In this document: positions 57,741-64,000 of the stretch, one piece after another
How positions within the stretch are numbered: position 1 is the first letter of the stretch
Layout: each line of letters starts with the position of its first letter
NCBI GenBank assembly: GCA_027587225.1
Contig: JAPDDQ010000003.1
Location: 226,159 to 290,158, forward strand
From: Solirubrobacter taibaiensis
GTDB taxonomy: Bacteria; Actinomycetota; Thermoleophilia; Solirubrobacterales; Solirubrobacteraceae
Length of the DNA: 64,000 bases
Reading direction: 5' to 3'
The notes under the pieces: generated by a model
Seen by the model: the letters and a program-made list of their open reading frames with translations, nothing else
Databases searched by the model: none
Told to the model about the DNA's origin: nothing
Made by a program: the position numbers and the translations under genes

Positions 57741-59801
57741 TCATCCGACGCGCTTGACGCCGATGTGGATGTGGTTGAGGTGGTTGCCGCCGAAGGCGGG
57801 ACCCGATCCGCGGTAGATCACCTGCACGCGGAAGCGGTGCCCGCCGTGTGAGATCGTGGTCACGCCGCGCGAGGTGTTGATCGGTTCCTTGAGCCGGTAG
57901 GACTTGAAGCCGAGCTGGTGCATGATCCGCAGCGCGGCTTTGTCCATCCCGGGCGTCGGCGCGCTGCCGTCGGATATGTCGTACGCGTACGCGTCCTTGT
58001 TGCCGAAGTCGTGATCGCTGCGCGACCCCGAGAACGGGTTGGCGTTCTGGCGCTTCTCGCTGGTGGTCTTGAGCCCGAGGCCGTGGCCGATCGCGGCGAG
58101 CGACTGCGCGACGGCCTGCGAGCCCATGAACGCGCCGGTGGACACCGAAGCCGACGCGGCCGTGGCGACCGTCGCCGCGGGCTTCTCGCCGTAGCGGGCA
58201 CGCAACTTCGCCCGGTACGGCGCACGCGCCTTCGCCCGCTTGGTCTGCGTGGGCGTGCGGCGGCTCGGCGTGCGGATGACGCTGCGCAGCGCGGGCGTGA
58301 TGCCGTGCTCGTACGCCTGGGGGAGGAGCCCGAGCGCCTGCGTGACCTGCCGGGCGGCCTCGCGGGTCTCGGCGTCGTACACGCCCGACTCGGCGATCCG
58401 GCGGTCGATGTTCCAGGCGTCGAAGCGTAGGTTCAGCAGCCGCTGGAAGGCCTTGACGTCGGAGCCCTTCATCGGCTTCGTCTTGGAGAGCGTGAACGTG
58501 CGCGCCGGCCCCTTCGGCGTGCTGGGCACCGGGGCAGGCTTGCCGTCGGGCTCGAGCTCGTCGAGGCGTTGGCGCACGAGCGAGCGCAGGAGCTCCGCTT
58601 CCGCGTCGTGCTGCTGGACCCGCGCGCCGAGCTCCGCGAACGTGACCGTGCCGTTGCCGTTGGTCGTCGCCGGTTCCGCGGGCGTCGTTTCGGCGCGCTG
58701 GATGCGCGCCTGCAGCTCGTCGATCGCGGCGCTCAGCGCCACGAGCCCGGCCTTCACGGGCGCGAGATCCGCGGGCGCCACGACGCGCTCGCGCTCGAGG
58801 GTCTGCCCGGCGCGGCGCTCCAGCCGCTGGCCGCGCGCGATCAACGTGTCGAGGATGTGGTCCTCACGCTCGTCGAGCCGTACGAGCTCGCCGATCAGCG
58901 CGCCGGACGTGGGCGGCACGGGCCGCTTGTCCGGTGTGGGCTTCGTCGGCTTGGTCTGCGGCTTCGGCTTGTGGGCGACCGGCGTCGGCTTCGACGTCGG
59001 CGTCGGCTTGTCATCACCGCCGAGCTTCTTGCGCCGCACCGCCTTGTCGAGCGCCTCGGAGCTCGCGGGCCCGAAGCGCCCGTCGGGCTTGAGCGCGTGC
59101 TCGGTCTGGAACTGCTTGAGCGCCTTCACCGTCGCGCTGTCGAACTTGTGGCGCTTGCCGTCGAGGTAGTGGGTGCCCGTCATCGGCGACTGGATGAAGG
59201 AGAGCCGGCGCGTGAGCACGAGCACGGCGTCGCCCTCGTCGCCGCGACGCAGGTAGGAGCGGCCGGGCCGCACGTCGACCTTGCGGATGCGCGTCAGCAA
59301 CGCCACGCGCCGCGACTGATGCGAAGGCGCGTTCCACGTCGCGGCGCCGTTGATCGAGCGCGTGACGCCTTCAAAATCGCCCTTGTCGGCTTTGGCGTTG
59401 AGGTTCGCGCGCGTCCAGAACGCCGCCGCGGCCCGATAGCCGTAGCGGGCGGTGGCGAGCAGCTTCGGCTCTGCGATGAAGTCGGCACCGAGCTTGTCGC
59501 TCATCCACTTGTAGTTGGCGCGGCCGGTCACCTGGATCGGTCCGCGGCCCTTGAAGCGCACGCCGTCGCCGCGCTGGACGTTGCCGAGGTCCTTGCGGCC
59601 CTCGTACGCGGCGCCCGAGGCGATCTCCTCGAACGTGCTGAGCATGATCGACTCGTGGAAGAGCTGCGCGAGGAACATCTCCGCGCGGGCCTTCGTGGTG
59701 ATGTCGCACTCGCGCATCGCCGCCACGAGGAAGGGCGCGTGGGCCTGCGCCGTGCGTTTGTCCACGCCCAGCTTGACGAGCGTCTTCGATGACAGCGCCA
59801 T
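57741..59801 (-). CDS. Modular endolysin: GH19-like, two peptidoglycan-binding domains, C-terminal peptidase-like domain
   Basis: 686 residues. The GH19 chitinase/lysozyme-like domain (about 1-185) has H-E-S near 49 and a second acidic cluster (T-F-E-E) near 57, plus G-R-G-P-I-Q-V-T-G-R-A-N-Y. Peptidoglycan-binding domain 1 is at about 190-262, followed by a Lys/Pro/Thr linker and a coiled coil (about 300-410). Binding domain 2 (about 440-495) and a basic linker lead to a C-terminal domain (about 590-686) with D-H-D-F-G-N and H-L-N-H-I-H-I-G, like Zn peptidases of M15 or relatives. No signal peptide, as for endolysins. Preceded 4 nt upstream by a holin-like gene. Confidence 0.82.
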   Translation of the reverse strand: MALSSKTLVKLGVDKRTAQAHAPFLVAAMRECDITTKARAEMFLAQLFHESIMLSTFEEIASGAAYEGRKDLGNVQRGDGVRFKGRGPIQVTGRANYKWMSDKLGADFIAEPKLLATARYGYRAAAAFWTRANLNAKADKGDFEGVTRSINGAATWNAPSHQSRRVALLTRIRKVDVRPGRSYLRRGDEGDAVLVLTRRLSFIQSPMTGTHYLDGKRHKFDSATVKALKQFQTEHALKPDGRFGPASSEALDKAVRRKKLGGDDKPTPTSKPTPVAHKPKPQTKPTKPTPDKRPVPPTSGALIGELVRLDEREDHILDTLIARGQRLERRAGQTLERERVVAPADLAPVKAGLVALSAAIDELQARIQRAETTPAEPATTNGNGTVTFAELGARVQQHDAEAELLRSLVRQRLDELEPDGKPAPVPSTPKGPARTFTLSKTKPMKGSDVKAFQRLLNLRFDAWNIDRRIAESGVYDAETREAARQVTQALGLLPQAYEHGITPALRSVIRTPSRRTPTQTKRAKARAPYRAKLRARYGEKPAATVATAASASVSTGAFMGSQAVAQSLAAIGHGLGLKTTSEKRQNANPFSGSRSDHDFGNKDAYAYDISDGSAPTPGMDKAALRIMHQLGFKSYRLKEPINTSRGVTTISHGGHRFRVQVIYRGSGPAFGGNHLNHIHIGVKRVG

Positions 59802-59805
59802 GGGG

Positions 59806-60204
59806 TCAGACCTGGGCCGGCGTGGCCGGCTCGGGCTCCTCGTCGTCGAGCAGCTCCTCGAAGTCCTCGTCGGCTTCGAAGTCCAGGTCCTCGTCCTCGA
59901 ACTCGTCGGCGACGGGGAACTCGTCCACGTCGGCGGAGGCGTCGTGCGCGGCGTCGATCAGCGGGTCCGTGGCCGGAGCTGCCTCAACCGACTGGCGCTC
60001 GAGCAGCTCATCCCACTTGTACCGGTTGTGGTTGAACTGGAACGCGAGGCCGAATACGAGCGCCGCTACGCCGAGGAAGACCTCCTCTACCGCGTCCTCC
60101 GGGACCTCGAGACCCGGGAACGAGCGCGAGAGCCAGGCGGCGAATGCGCCGGCGAGCGGGGCGATGAGCGGCGCGGCGAGCGCGACTACACGGTTAGGAG
60201 CCAT
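59806..60204 (-). CDS. Holin-like two-helix membrane protein
   Basis: 132 residues, two hydrophobic helices (about 9-28 and 40-58) joined by an acidic turn, then a long, strongly acidic C-tail. Size, topology and position 4 nt before the endolysin gene match phage holin-endolysin cassettes. AGGA lies about 7 nt before ATG 60204. Sequence-level homology to a known holin family was not recognised. Confidence 0.62.
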   Translation of the reverse strand: MAPNRVVALAAPLIAPLAGAFAAWLSRSFPGLEVPEDAVEEVFLGVAALVFGLAFQFNHNRYKWDELLERQSVEAAPATDPLIDAAHDASADVDEFPVADEFEDEDLDFEADEDFEELLDDEEPEPATPAQV

Positions 60205-60272
60205 CTGCGGTCCTTTCTTCCTCGAACACGCAGCGATCGTCCACCGTAGGGGAATGGCGAGCAAGGCACGAT

Positions 60273-60303
60273 GAGGGTGAACCGGGTCACCCTCGGATAA
60301 CCT
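60273..60303 (+). promoter_or_regulatory. Palindrome and leaderless -10 before acyl-CoA dehydrogenase
   Basis: GAGGGTGA-N6-TCACCCTC (8-bp perfect arms, 60273-60294) overlies the expected -35 region. TAACCT (60298-60303) is 7 nt before ATG 60311. A repressor site is likely. Confidence 0.6.
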
Positions 60304-60310
60304 GCCGCCG

Positions 60311-61444
60311 ATGCTTGAAGCGGTCCGCCGGCTCGTCGACGAGGTCGTCCTGCCGAGTGTGGAGCGCTGGGACCGGGACGACGAGCTCCCCGACGAGGTG
60401 CTCAAACGCCTCGCCGAGCTCGGTGTGCCGGGCGCTTTGGTGCCGGAGCAGTACGGCGGGCGGGCGCTGCCGGTGAGCGCGATGGTCGATGTGTGGCGCA
60501 CGCTGGCCCAGGGTTGGATCTCGCTCACGGGGGCGGTCAACACCACGGCGCTGGCGACGGAGTTGTTGGTGCGTTACGGCACCGAGACACAGCGCGAACG
60601 CTGGCTGCCGGGGATCGCGACCGGGGAGGTGTGGTCGTCGTTCTCGATCACCGAGCCCGGCGCGGGCAGCGACCTGAGCCGGATCGAGACGTGGGTCGAA
60701 CCGGCCGAGGAAGGGCTGCTGGTGACCGGGCGCAAGCGCTGGATCGCGGGTGGCTTCTCGTTCCCGCTCGCGTTCATGCTCGCCACCGTGAAGGGGCAGC
60801 TGCGCCCGTCGTGCATCCTGCTGCCGTCCGAGGGGCGCGGGAGCGCGACGTGGACGGTCGAGCCACTCGACAAGCTCGGCTACCGCGGCGTGGAGTCGGC
60901 GGCGTGGGTGTTCGACGCGCACCACGCGCCCGGTGGCGAGGTGCTCGGCGGCGAGGCCGGGATGGGCCAGGGTGCGCGGCAGATGCTGGACGTGCTCGCC
61001 GTCGGCCGGGTCAACGTCGCCTGCCGCGGCCTCGGGGTCATCGACCGGGCATTGAAGTGTGCGCTCGACGAGGCCACCGAGCGCGGGATCGGGCGCGGGA
61101 CGTTGCTCGGCGACCACAGCCACACGCAGCTGCGCATCGGCGAGCTCCGCGGCCGGCAGCTGGTGGTCGAGGCCGCGATCCGCGCCGCCGCGGAGGCTGT
61201 CGACCGCGGCGGCGAAGACGCCGCGGCCCGGGCCACCGCCGCCAAGATCATGGCCTCCGAGAGCGCCGTCTGGGCGGTCGAGCTCGCCTCGCGTCTGGCC
61301 GCCAGCCGCTCCTACACCGGCGACACCGAGCTGGCCCGGCTGCGCCGCGACGCACCCCAGACGCAGATCGGCGAAGGGGCGAATGACGCGCTGCTGATCG
61401 CGGCCGGCAAGGCCGTCATCAAGGAGCGGAAAGCGAGCCGCTGA
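60311..61444 (+). CDS. Acyl-CoA dehydrogenase
   Basis: 377-residue FAD-dependent acyl-CoA dehydrogenase with the complete three-domain fold: V-P-E-Q-Y-G-G near 45, S-F-S-I-T-E-P-G-A-G-S-D near 112-123, and C-terminal helical domain ending Q-I-G-E-G-A-N-D. Introduces an alpha-beta double bond in an acyl-CoA. The N-terminus is slightly short. The 3' end overlaps the convergent cupin gene by 26 nt. Confidence 0.9.
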   Translation: MLEAVRRLVDEVVLPSVERWDRDDELPDEVLKRLAELGVPGALVPEQYGGRALPVSAMVDVWRTLAQGWISLTGAVNTTALATELLVRYGTETQRERWLPGIATGEVWSSFSITEPGAGSDLSRIETWVEPAEEGLLVTGRKRWIAGGFSFPLAFMLATVKGQLRPSCILLPSEGRGSATWTVEPLDKLGYRGVESAAWVFDAHHAPGGEVLGGEAGMGQGARQMLDVLAVGRVNVACRGLGVIDRALKCALDEATERGIGRGTLLGDHSHTQLRIGELRGRQLVVEAAIRAAAEAVDRGGEDAAARATAAKIMASESAVWAVELASRLAASRSYTGDTELARLRRDAPQTQIGEGANDALLIAAGKAVIKERKASR

Positions 61445-62048
61445 CGAGGCCCGCGGCGGCGAGCGCGCGCGGGTCGGGCTCGACCGACCCGTGCGGGCCG
61501 ACGTACTCGGGGTAGATCGCCTTCAGGCCGCGGCGGCGGGCGATCGGGCCCAGGATCGCGAACGCGATCCGCTGCACGAGTGCCGGCGGGCTCCGGCGGA
61601 CCAGCACATCGGAGAACTCCGCGCCCATGAGGGCGGCCTGCAGCAGTGAGGGGAGGCCCTTGGCGTTCGTGCGCCCCGCGTTGGCGAGCCCGAAGCCGGT
61701 CGCGATCGCCAGCTCGAACCGCGGCGTCGGCGGCGTCAGCTCGATCAGCACGTCGACCGGCTCGTCGCTCTCGTTCCACCAGTCGTGCCACACGCCCGCG
61801 CGGACGGTCACGAACTCGGCCGGGCGCAGGGTGCGGGTGACGCCGTCGACCTTGGTCGCCAGCTCACCGGCGATCACCTCGAAGCGCTCCTGCATCGCGG
61901 GGTGCAGGTGCTCGCCCGCCACGAAGCCGCCGGGGCGCACGTGCAGATGCACGAGCATCGGCTCGCCGGGCGCGTCCTCGTCACCGCGGAGGACGACCGC
62001 CCGCTCGCCGGTCACTTCATTGACGTACAGATCTCCGTAGCGCGCCAC
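61419..62048 (-). CDS. Cupin-domain protein
   Basis: 209 residues. Cupin motifs H-L-H-V-R-P-G-G-x4-E-H-L-H-P near 35-50 and V-R-A-G-V-W-H-D-W-W-N near 82-92 form the N-terminal half. The C-terminal half (about 110-209) is helical without a recognised family. GTG start with GGAGG upstream. Substrate unknown. The next gene on this strand is the broken tautomerase. Confidence 0.78.
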   Translation of the reverse strand: MARYGDLYVNEVTGERAVVLRGDEDAPGEPMLVHLHVRPGGFVAGEHLHPAMQERFEVIAGELATKVDGVTRTLRPAEFVTVRAGVWHDWWNESDEPVDVLIELTPPTPRFELAIATGFGLANAGRTNAKGLPSLLQAALMGAEFSDVLVRRSPPALVQRIAFAILGPIARRRGLKAIYPEYVGPHGSVEPDPRALAAAGLVSGSLSAP

Positions 62049-62113
62049 AGTGGGCCTCCAACTGGTTCAGGTGTCAACTACCTGGACGGCTGGAGCTCGG
62101 TGCGTATTCCGGG

Positions 62114-62337
62114 TCAGGCGTCGATCGCCAATCGTCCGCCCTTGGCCCAGTGCTCGTGGTCCACCTCGTGGATGAACACCTGGACCGCCTCGTGCCGACA
62201 GGGAATCCCTCGTGCCCGCTCGTACCCGTCGCCGGCTTGACGCCGTAGGCCTCGACGAACGCGTGCGTGATGCCTTCGACGAGCCGGCGGCGGGCGTCGA
62301 GGTCGCGCGGGGACTGCTGGACGGTGACGATCGGCAT
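62114..62337 (-). pseudogene. 4-oxalocrotonate tautomerase-like gene disrupted by 41-nt insertion
   Basis: Small tautomerase with catalytic N-terminal Pro (M-P-I-V-T-V). The first frame runs through Y-G-V-K-P-A-T, then leaves the family. The expected continuation V-Q-V-F-I-H-E-V-D, H-W-A-K-G-G and L-A-I-D-A appears in another frame, ending at TGA 62114. Removing 41 nt (containing GTACGAG and two GCACGAGG copies) joins GCG-AC to G-GTC-CAG and restores a 60-residue protein, the normal size. Downstream of the LuxR gene, same strand. Confidence 0.78.
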
Positions 62338-62352
62338 CAGGCGCCTCCGGGG

Positions 62353-64000
62353 TCAGGTGCCGCGCTCGACGGCGCGGGCGACGTCGACGCGCGAGGAGAC
62401 GCCGAGCTTGACGAAGATGTTGCGCAGGTGCGTCTCGATCGTCTTCTCGCCGAGGAACAGCAGCGCGGCGATCTCGCGGTTGGTGTGGCGGGCCGTGACG
62501 AGCTCGGCGACCTCGCGCTCACGGGTCGAGAGCGACGCGAGCCCGGTTTCGCCGGGTGCTGACGGCCCGCGCGGTTCGGCGCGGGCGTGGAGCTTGCGCA
62601 GCGCCCGGCGAGCGAGGTCGCGGTCGTGGGGGATGCCGATCGCGTCGAAGGTCCGCTCGGCGCTGCGCAGGATCGCGATCGCCTCGGCGCGCCGGCCGTC
62701 CTGGGCCAACGCGCGGCCGGCCAGCACCTGCGTGCGGGCGGTGGTGATCGGCGAGAACTGCGTGCCGGCGATCGAGGACAGCGCGAGCGTCACCGCGTCG
62801 GCCGCATCGCCACGCGCGAGGCGCCACGCGGCGCGTGCGCGGTCCGCGAGGGCGGCGGCCCAGGGCAGTTGGAGCTGGGCCGCCGCCGCTTCGACGCGGA
62901 CGACGAACGGCTCGGCCGCATCGACGCGGCCGTCGGCGAGCTCCGCCCGCACGACCGCTTCCGCGTACGGCGCCGCCCAGCTGGGCGCGAGGGCGTCGAG
63001 CAGCTCCTCGACGCCTTGCGGGCGTTCCCCGAGCGCTCTTCGGATCACGGCCAGGCGGGCGCGAGCCATCGCGGGGACGCGTCCGTCGCGGCCGTCGACG
63101 AGCGCGACCGCGAGCTCCGCGTCGCGGCGCGCGTCGTCGCCGTTCCCGCGCGCGATCGCGATGTGCGCGGTGGTGCTCAGCACCCAGCACGTGACGTAGT
63201 CGTTGGCGGCGACCTTCGCCGTCTCGAGCGCGTCGACCTGCAGCGCGAGCGCCGATGCGACGTGCCCTTGCCGCAGCAGGCTCAGCGCCTGTGCGCCGGT
63301 GAGCATCGGCACGAATTGGTCCTGGCCCGTCGCGCGGGCGATCGCGATCCCGCGTTGCGCGTGCCGGGTCGCGTCGGCGTCCCGCTCGATCAGGTGCTCC
63401 GCCCACGCGAGGCGGTTGAGGGCTTCGATGTGCGCGGCGAGCGCGTGGTCGTCGGCGGCGTCGAGCCGGGCGGCGGCGAGGTCGGTCGCCTTCGTGGCCG
63501 CGGGCGCGTCGCCGGCGTTGGCCTGGGCGTGCGCGAGCGCGGCGGCGCTTGCGCCGATCAGCAGCGGGTCGCCCAGACGTTCCGCTACGGCCAGCGCCTC
63601 CGCGCCGAGCGCGCACCCTTCGTCCACGTCGAGCGAGAAGAACGCGCCCGCGATCCGGGCGAAGAGCACCGTGAGCGCGTCGGGCGACGTGCGGTCCTCG
63701 AGGGCGTCGAGCGCCGCGTCCAACTGCCGGTTGGCCTGCTCGTGGCGCCCCAGGAAGTGCTGCGCGGCCGCGCGGGCCGCGATCAACCGCACCCGGGTGG
63801 AAACGTCGTCGTCCGGCACGAGCGCGAGCGCCTCGCCGAGGCGGGCCGCGCACGCCTCCAGGTCCCCGGTCGACCGCAGCACGTGCGCGAGCGCCACGAG
63901 CGTGCGCAGCCGCTCCGCCACTTCGCCCGTGCCGGTCGGCGCCGCCCTGCCAGCGCGCCCGTCGTCGCTCGCCGCGCCGGCACGCCCGTCGCCCGCCGCG
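62353..64000 (-). CDS. LuxR-family regulator, C-terminal part (gene continues past right edge)
   Basis: The visible 549 codons contain tetratricopeptide-like helical repeats over most of the length and a LuxR/NarL helix-turn-helix at the end (L-S-T-R-E-R-E-V-A-E-L-V-T-A-R-H-T-N-R-E-I-A, then K-T-I-E-T-H-L-R-N-I-F-V-K-L-G). The frame stays open to the window's end through a Gly/Ala/Arg/Asp linker, so an N-terminal domain, probably an AAA/NB-ARC-type ATPase of a large LAL-like regulator, lies outside. A GTG at 63921 could start a shorter product but has no support. Upstream of the broken tautomerase. Confidence 0.82.
   Translation of the reverse strand, partial: AAGDGRAGAASDDGRAGRAAPTGTGEVAERLRTLVALAHVLRSTGDLEACAARLGEALALVPDDDVSTRVRLIAARAAAQHFLGRHEQANRQLDAALDALEDRTSPDALTVLFARIAGAFFSLDVDEGCALGAEALAVAERLGDPLLIGASAAALAHAQANAGDAPAATKATDLAAARLDAADDHALAAHIEALNRLAWAEHLIERDADATRHAQRGIAIARATGQDQFVPMLTGAQALSLLRQGHVASALALQVDALETAKVAANDYVTCWVLSTTAHIAIARGNGDDARRDAELAVALVDGRDGRVPAMARARLAVIRRALGERPQGVEELLDALAPSWAAPYAEAVVRAELADGRVDAAEPFVVRVEAAAAQLQLPWAAALADRARAAWRLARGDAADAVTLALSSIAGTQFSPITTARTQVLAGRALAQDGRRAEAIAILRSAERTFDAIGIPHDRDLARRALRKLHARAEPRGPSAPGETGLASLSTREREVAELVTARHTNREIAALLFLGEKTIETHLRNIFVKLGVSSRVDVARAVERGT

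Noticed and set aside
62200..62230. Adapter-like sequence (GGCACGAGG) suggesting cloning-vector contamination
   Set aside because: The match is short and sits in host-like GC-rich sequence; an internal repeat explains it equally well.
1..64000. tRNA, rRNA or other structural RNA genes
   Set aside because: No cloverleaf-like sequence or rRNA segments were noticed in the short intergenic regions; small RNAs cannot be excluded by eye.

Overview
This is a GC-rich actinobacterial chromosome segment of about 60 closely packed genes. It most resembles Solirubrobacterales (Solirubrobacter or relatives). The lineage call rests on overall style: very high GC, pervasive 4-nt start/stop overlaps, many start codons preceded 6-7 nt upstream by a TANNNT -10 box (leaderless transcription), large secreted multidomain proteins, and one secreted protein (4458-5792) ending in a Cys-containing module I associate with that order. 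It is inference, not a database result. No rRNA, tRNA, CRISPR array or insertion sequence was found, and no gene-free stretch exceeds 300 bases.

Layout. 1-5.8 kb: an exported copper amine oxidase encoded with a membrane-anchored partner, a signal peptidase I and a polytopic membrane protein, then a secreted Ig-like protein. 5.7-9.6 kb: an MFS exporter/cupin/SDR/P-loop kinase operon divergent from an MmyB-type regulator that carries a frameshift. 9.6-13.7 kb: a 5-oxoprolinase operon (pxpA, fused pxpBC) with an FAD oxidoreductase and a frameshifted HpaI-type aldolase. 13.7-18.6 kb: oxidoreductases, a hydrolase, a lipoprotein, and LysR and DeoR regulators. 18.7-23.6 kb: a giant secreted ThuA/quinoprotein-dehydrogenase/carbohydrate-binding protein facing DeoR across a perfect 17-bp palindrome. 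23.7-29.7 kb: redox, regulatory and transport genes, including a VOC-PadR pair with a 14-bp-arm palindrome over its -10 box.

29.7-37.9 kb: a Tat-exported intradiol dioxygenase, then a catabolic cluster. A four-gene PLP lyase-HyuA-HyuB-SDR operon is divergent from an FAD oxidase plus GntR regulator, and both leaderless promoters share one GntR-like operator. 38-43.3 kb: a membrane diguanylate cyclase and a MacA/MacB-type efflux operon whose adaptor lacks the helical hairpin. 43.3-48.9 kb is the most accessory-looking part: two divergent proteins sharing an 'LQRxxGNxAV'-type N-terminal motif, one ending in an HExxH metallopeptidase-like domain and resembling cargo of extracellular contractile injection systems, followed after a hydrolase by an Xre-RES toxin-antitoxin pair.

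48.9-54.5 kb: an RsbQ-RsbP stress-signalling pair, TatA with two ferritin-like proteins, and a second multi-PAS PP2C phosphatase. 54.6-60.2 kb: a secreted M36 metallopeptidase sharing its last 116 residues (about 74% identical by eye) with the 18.7-kb giant, then a holin-like protein plus modular endolysin. 60.3-64 kb: an acyl-CoA dehydrogenase, a cupin, a 4-oxalocrotonate tautomerase gene broken by a 41-nt insertion, and a LuxR-type regulator running off the right edge.
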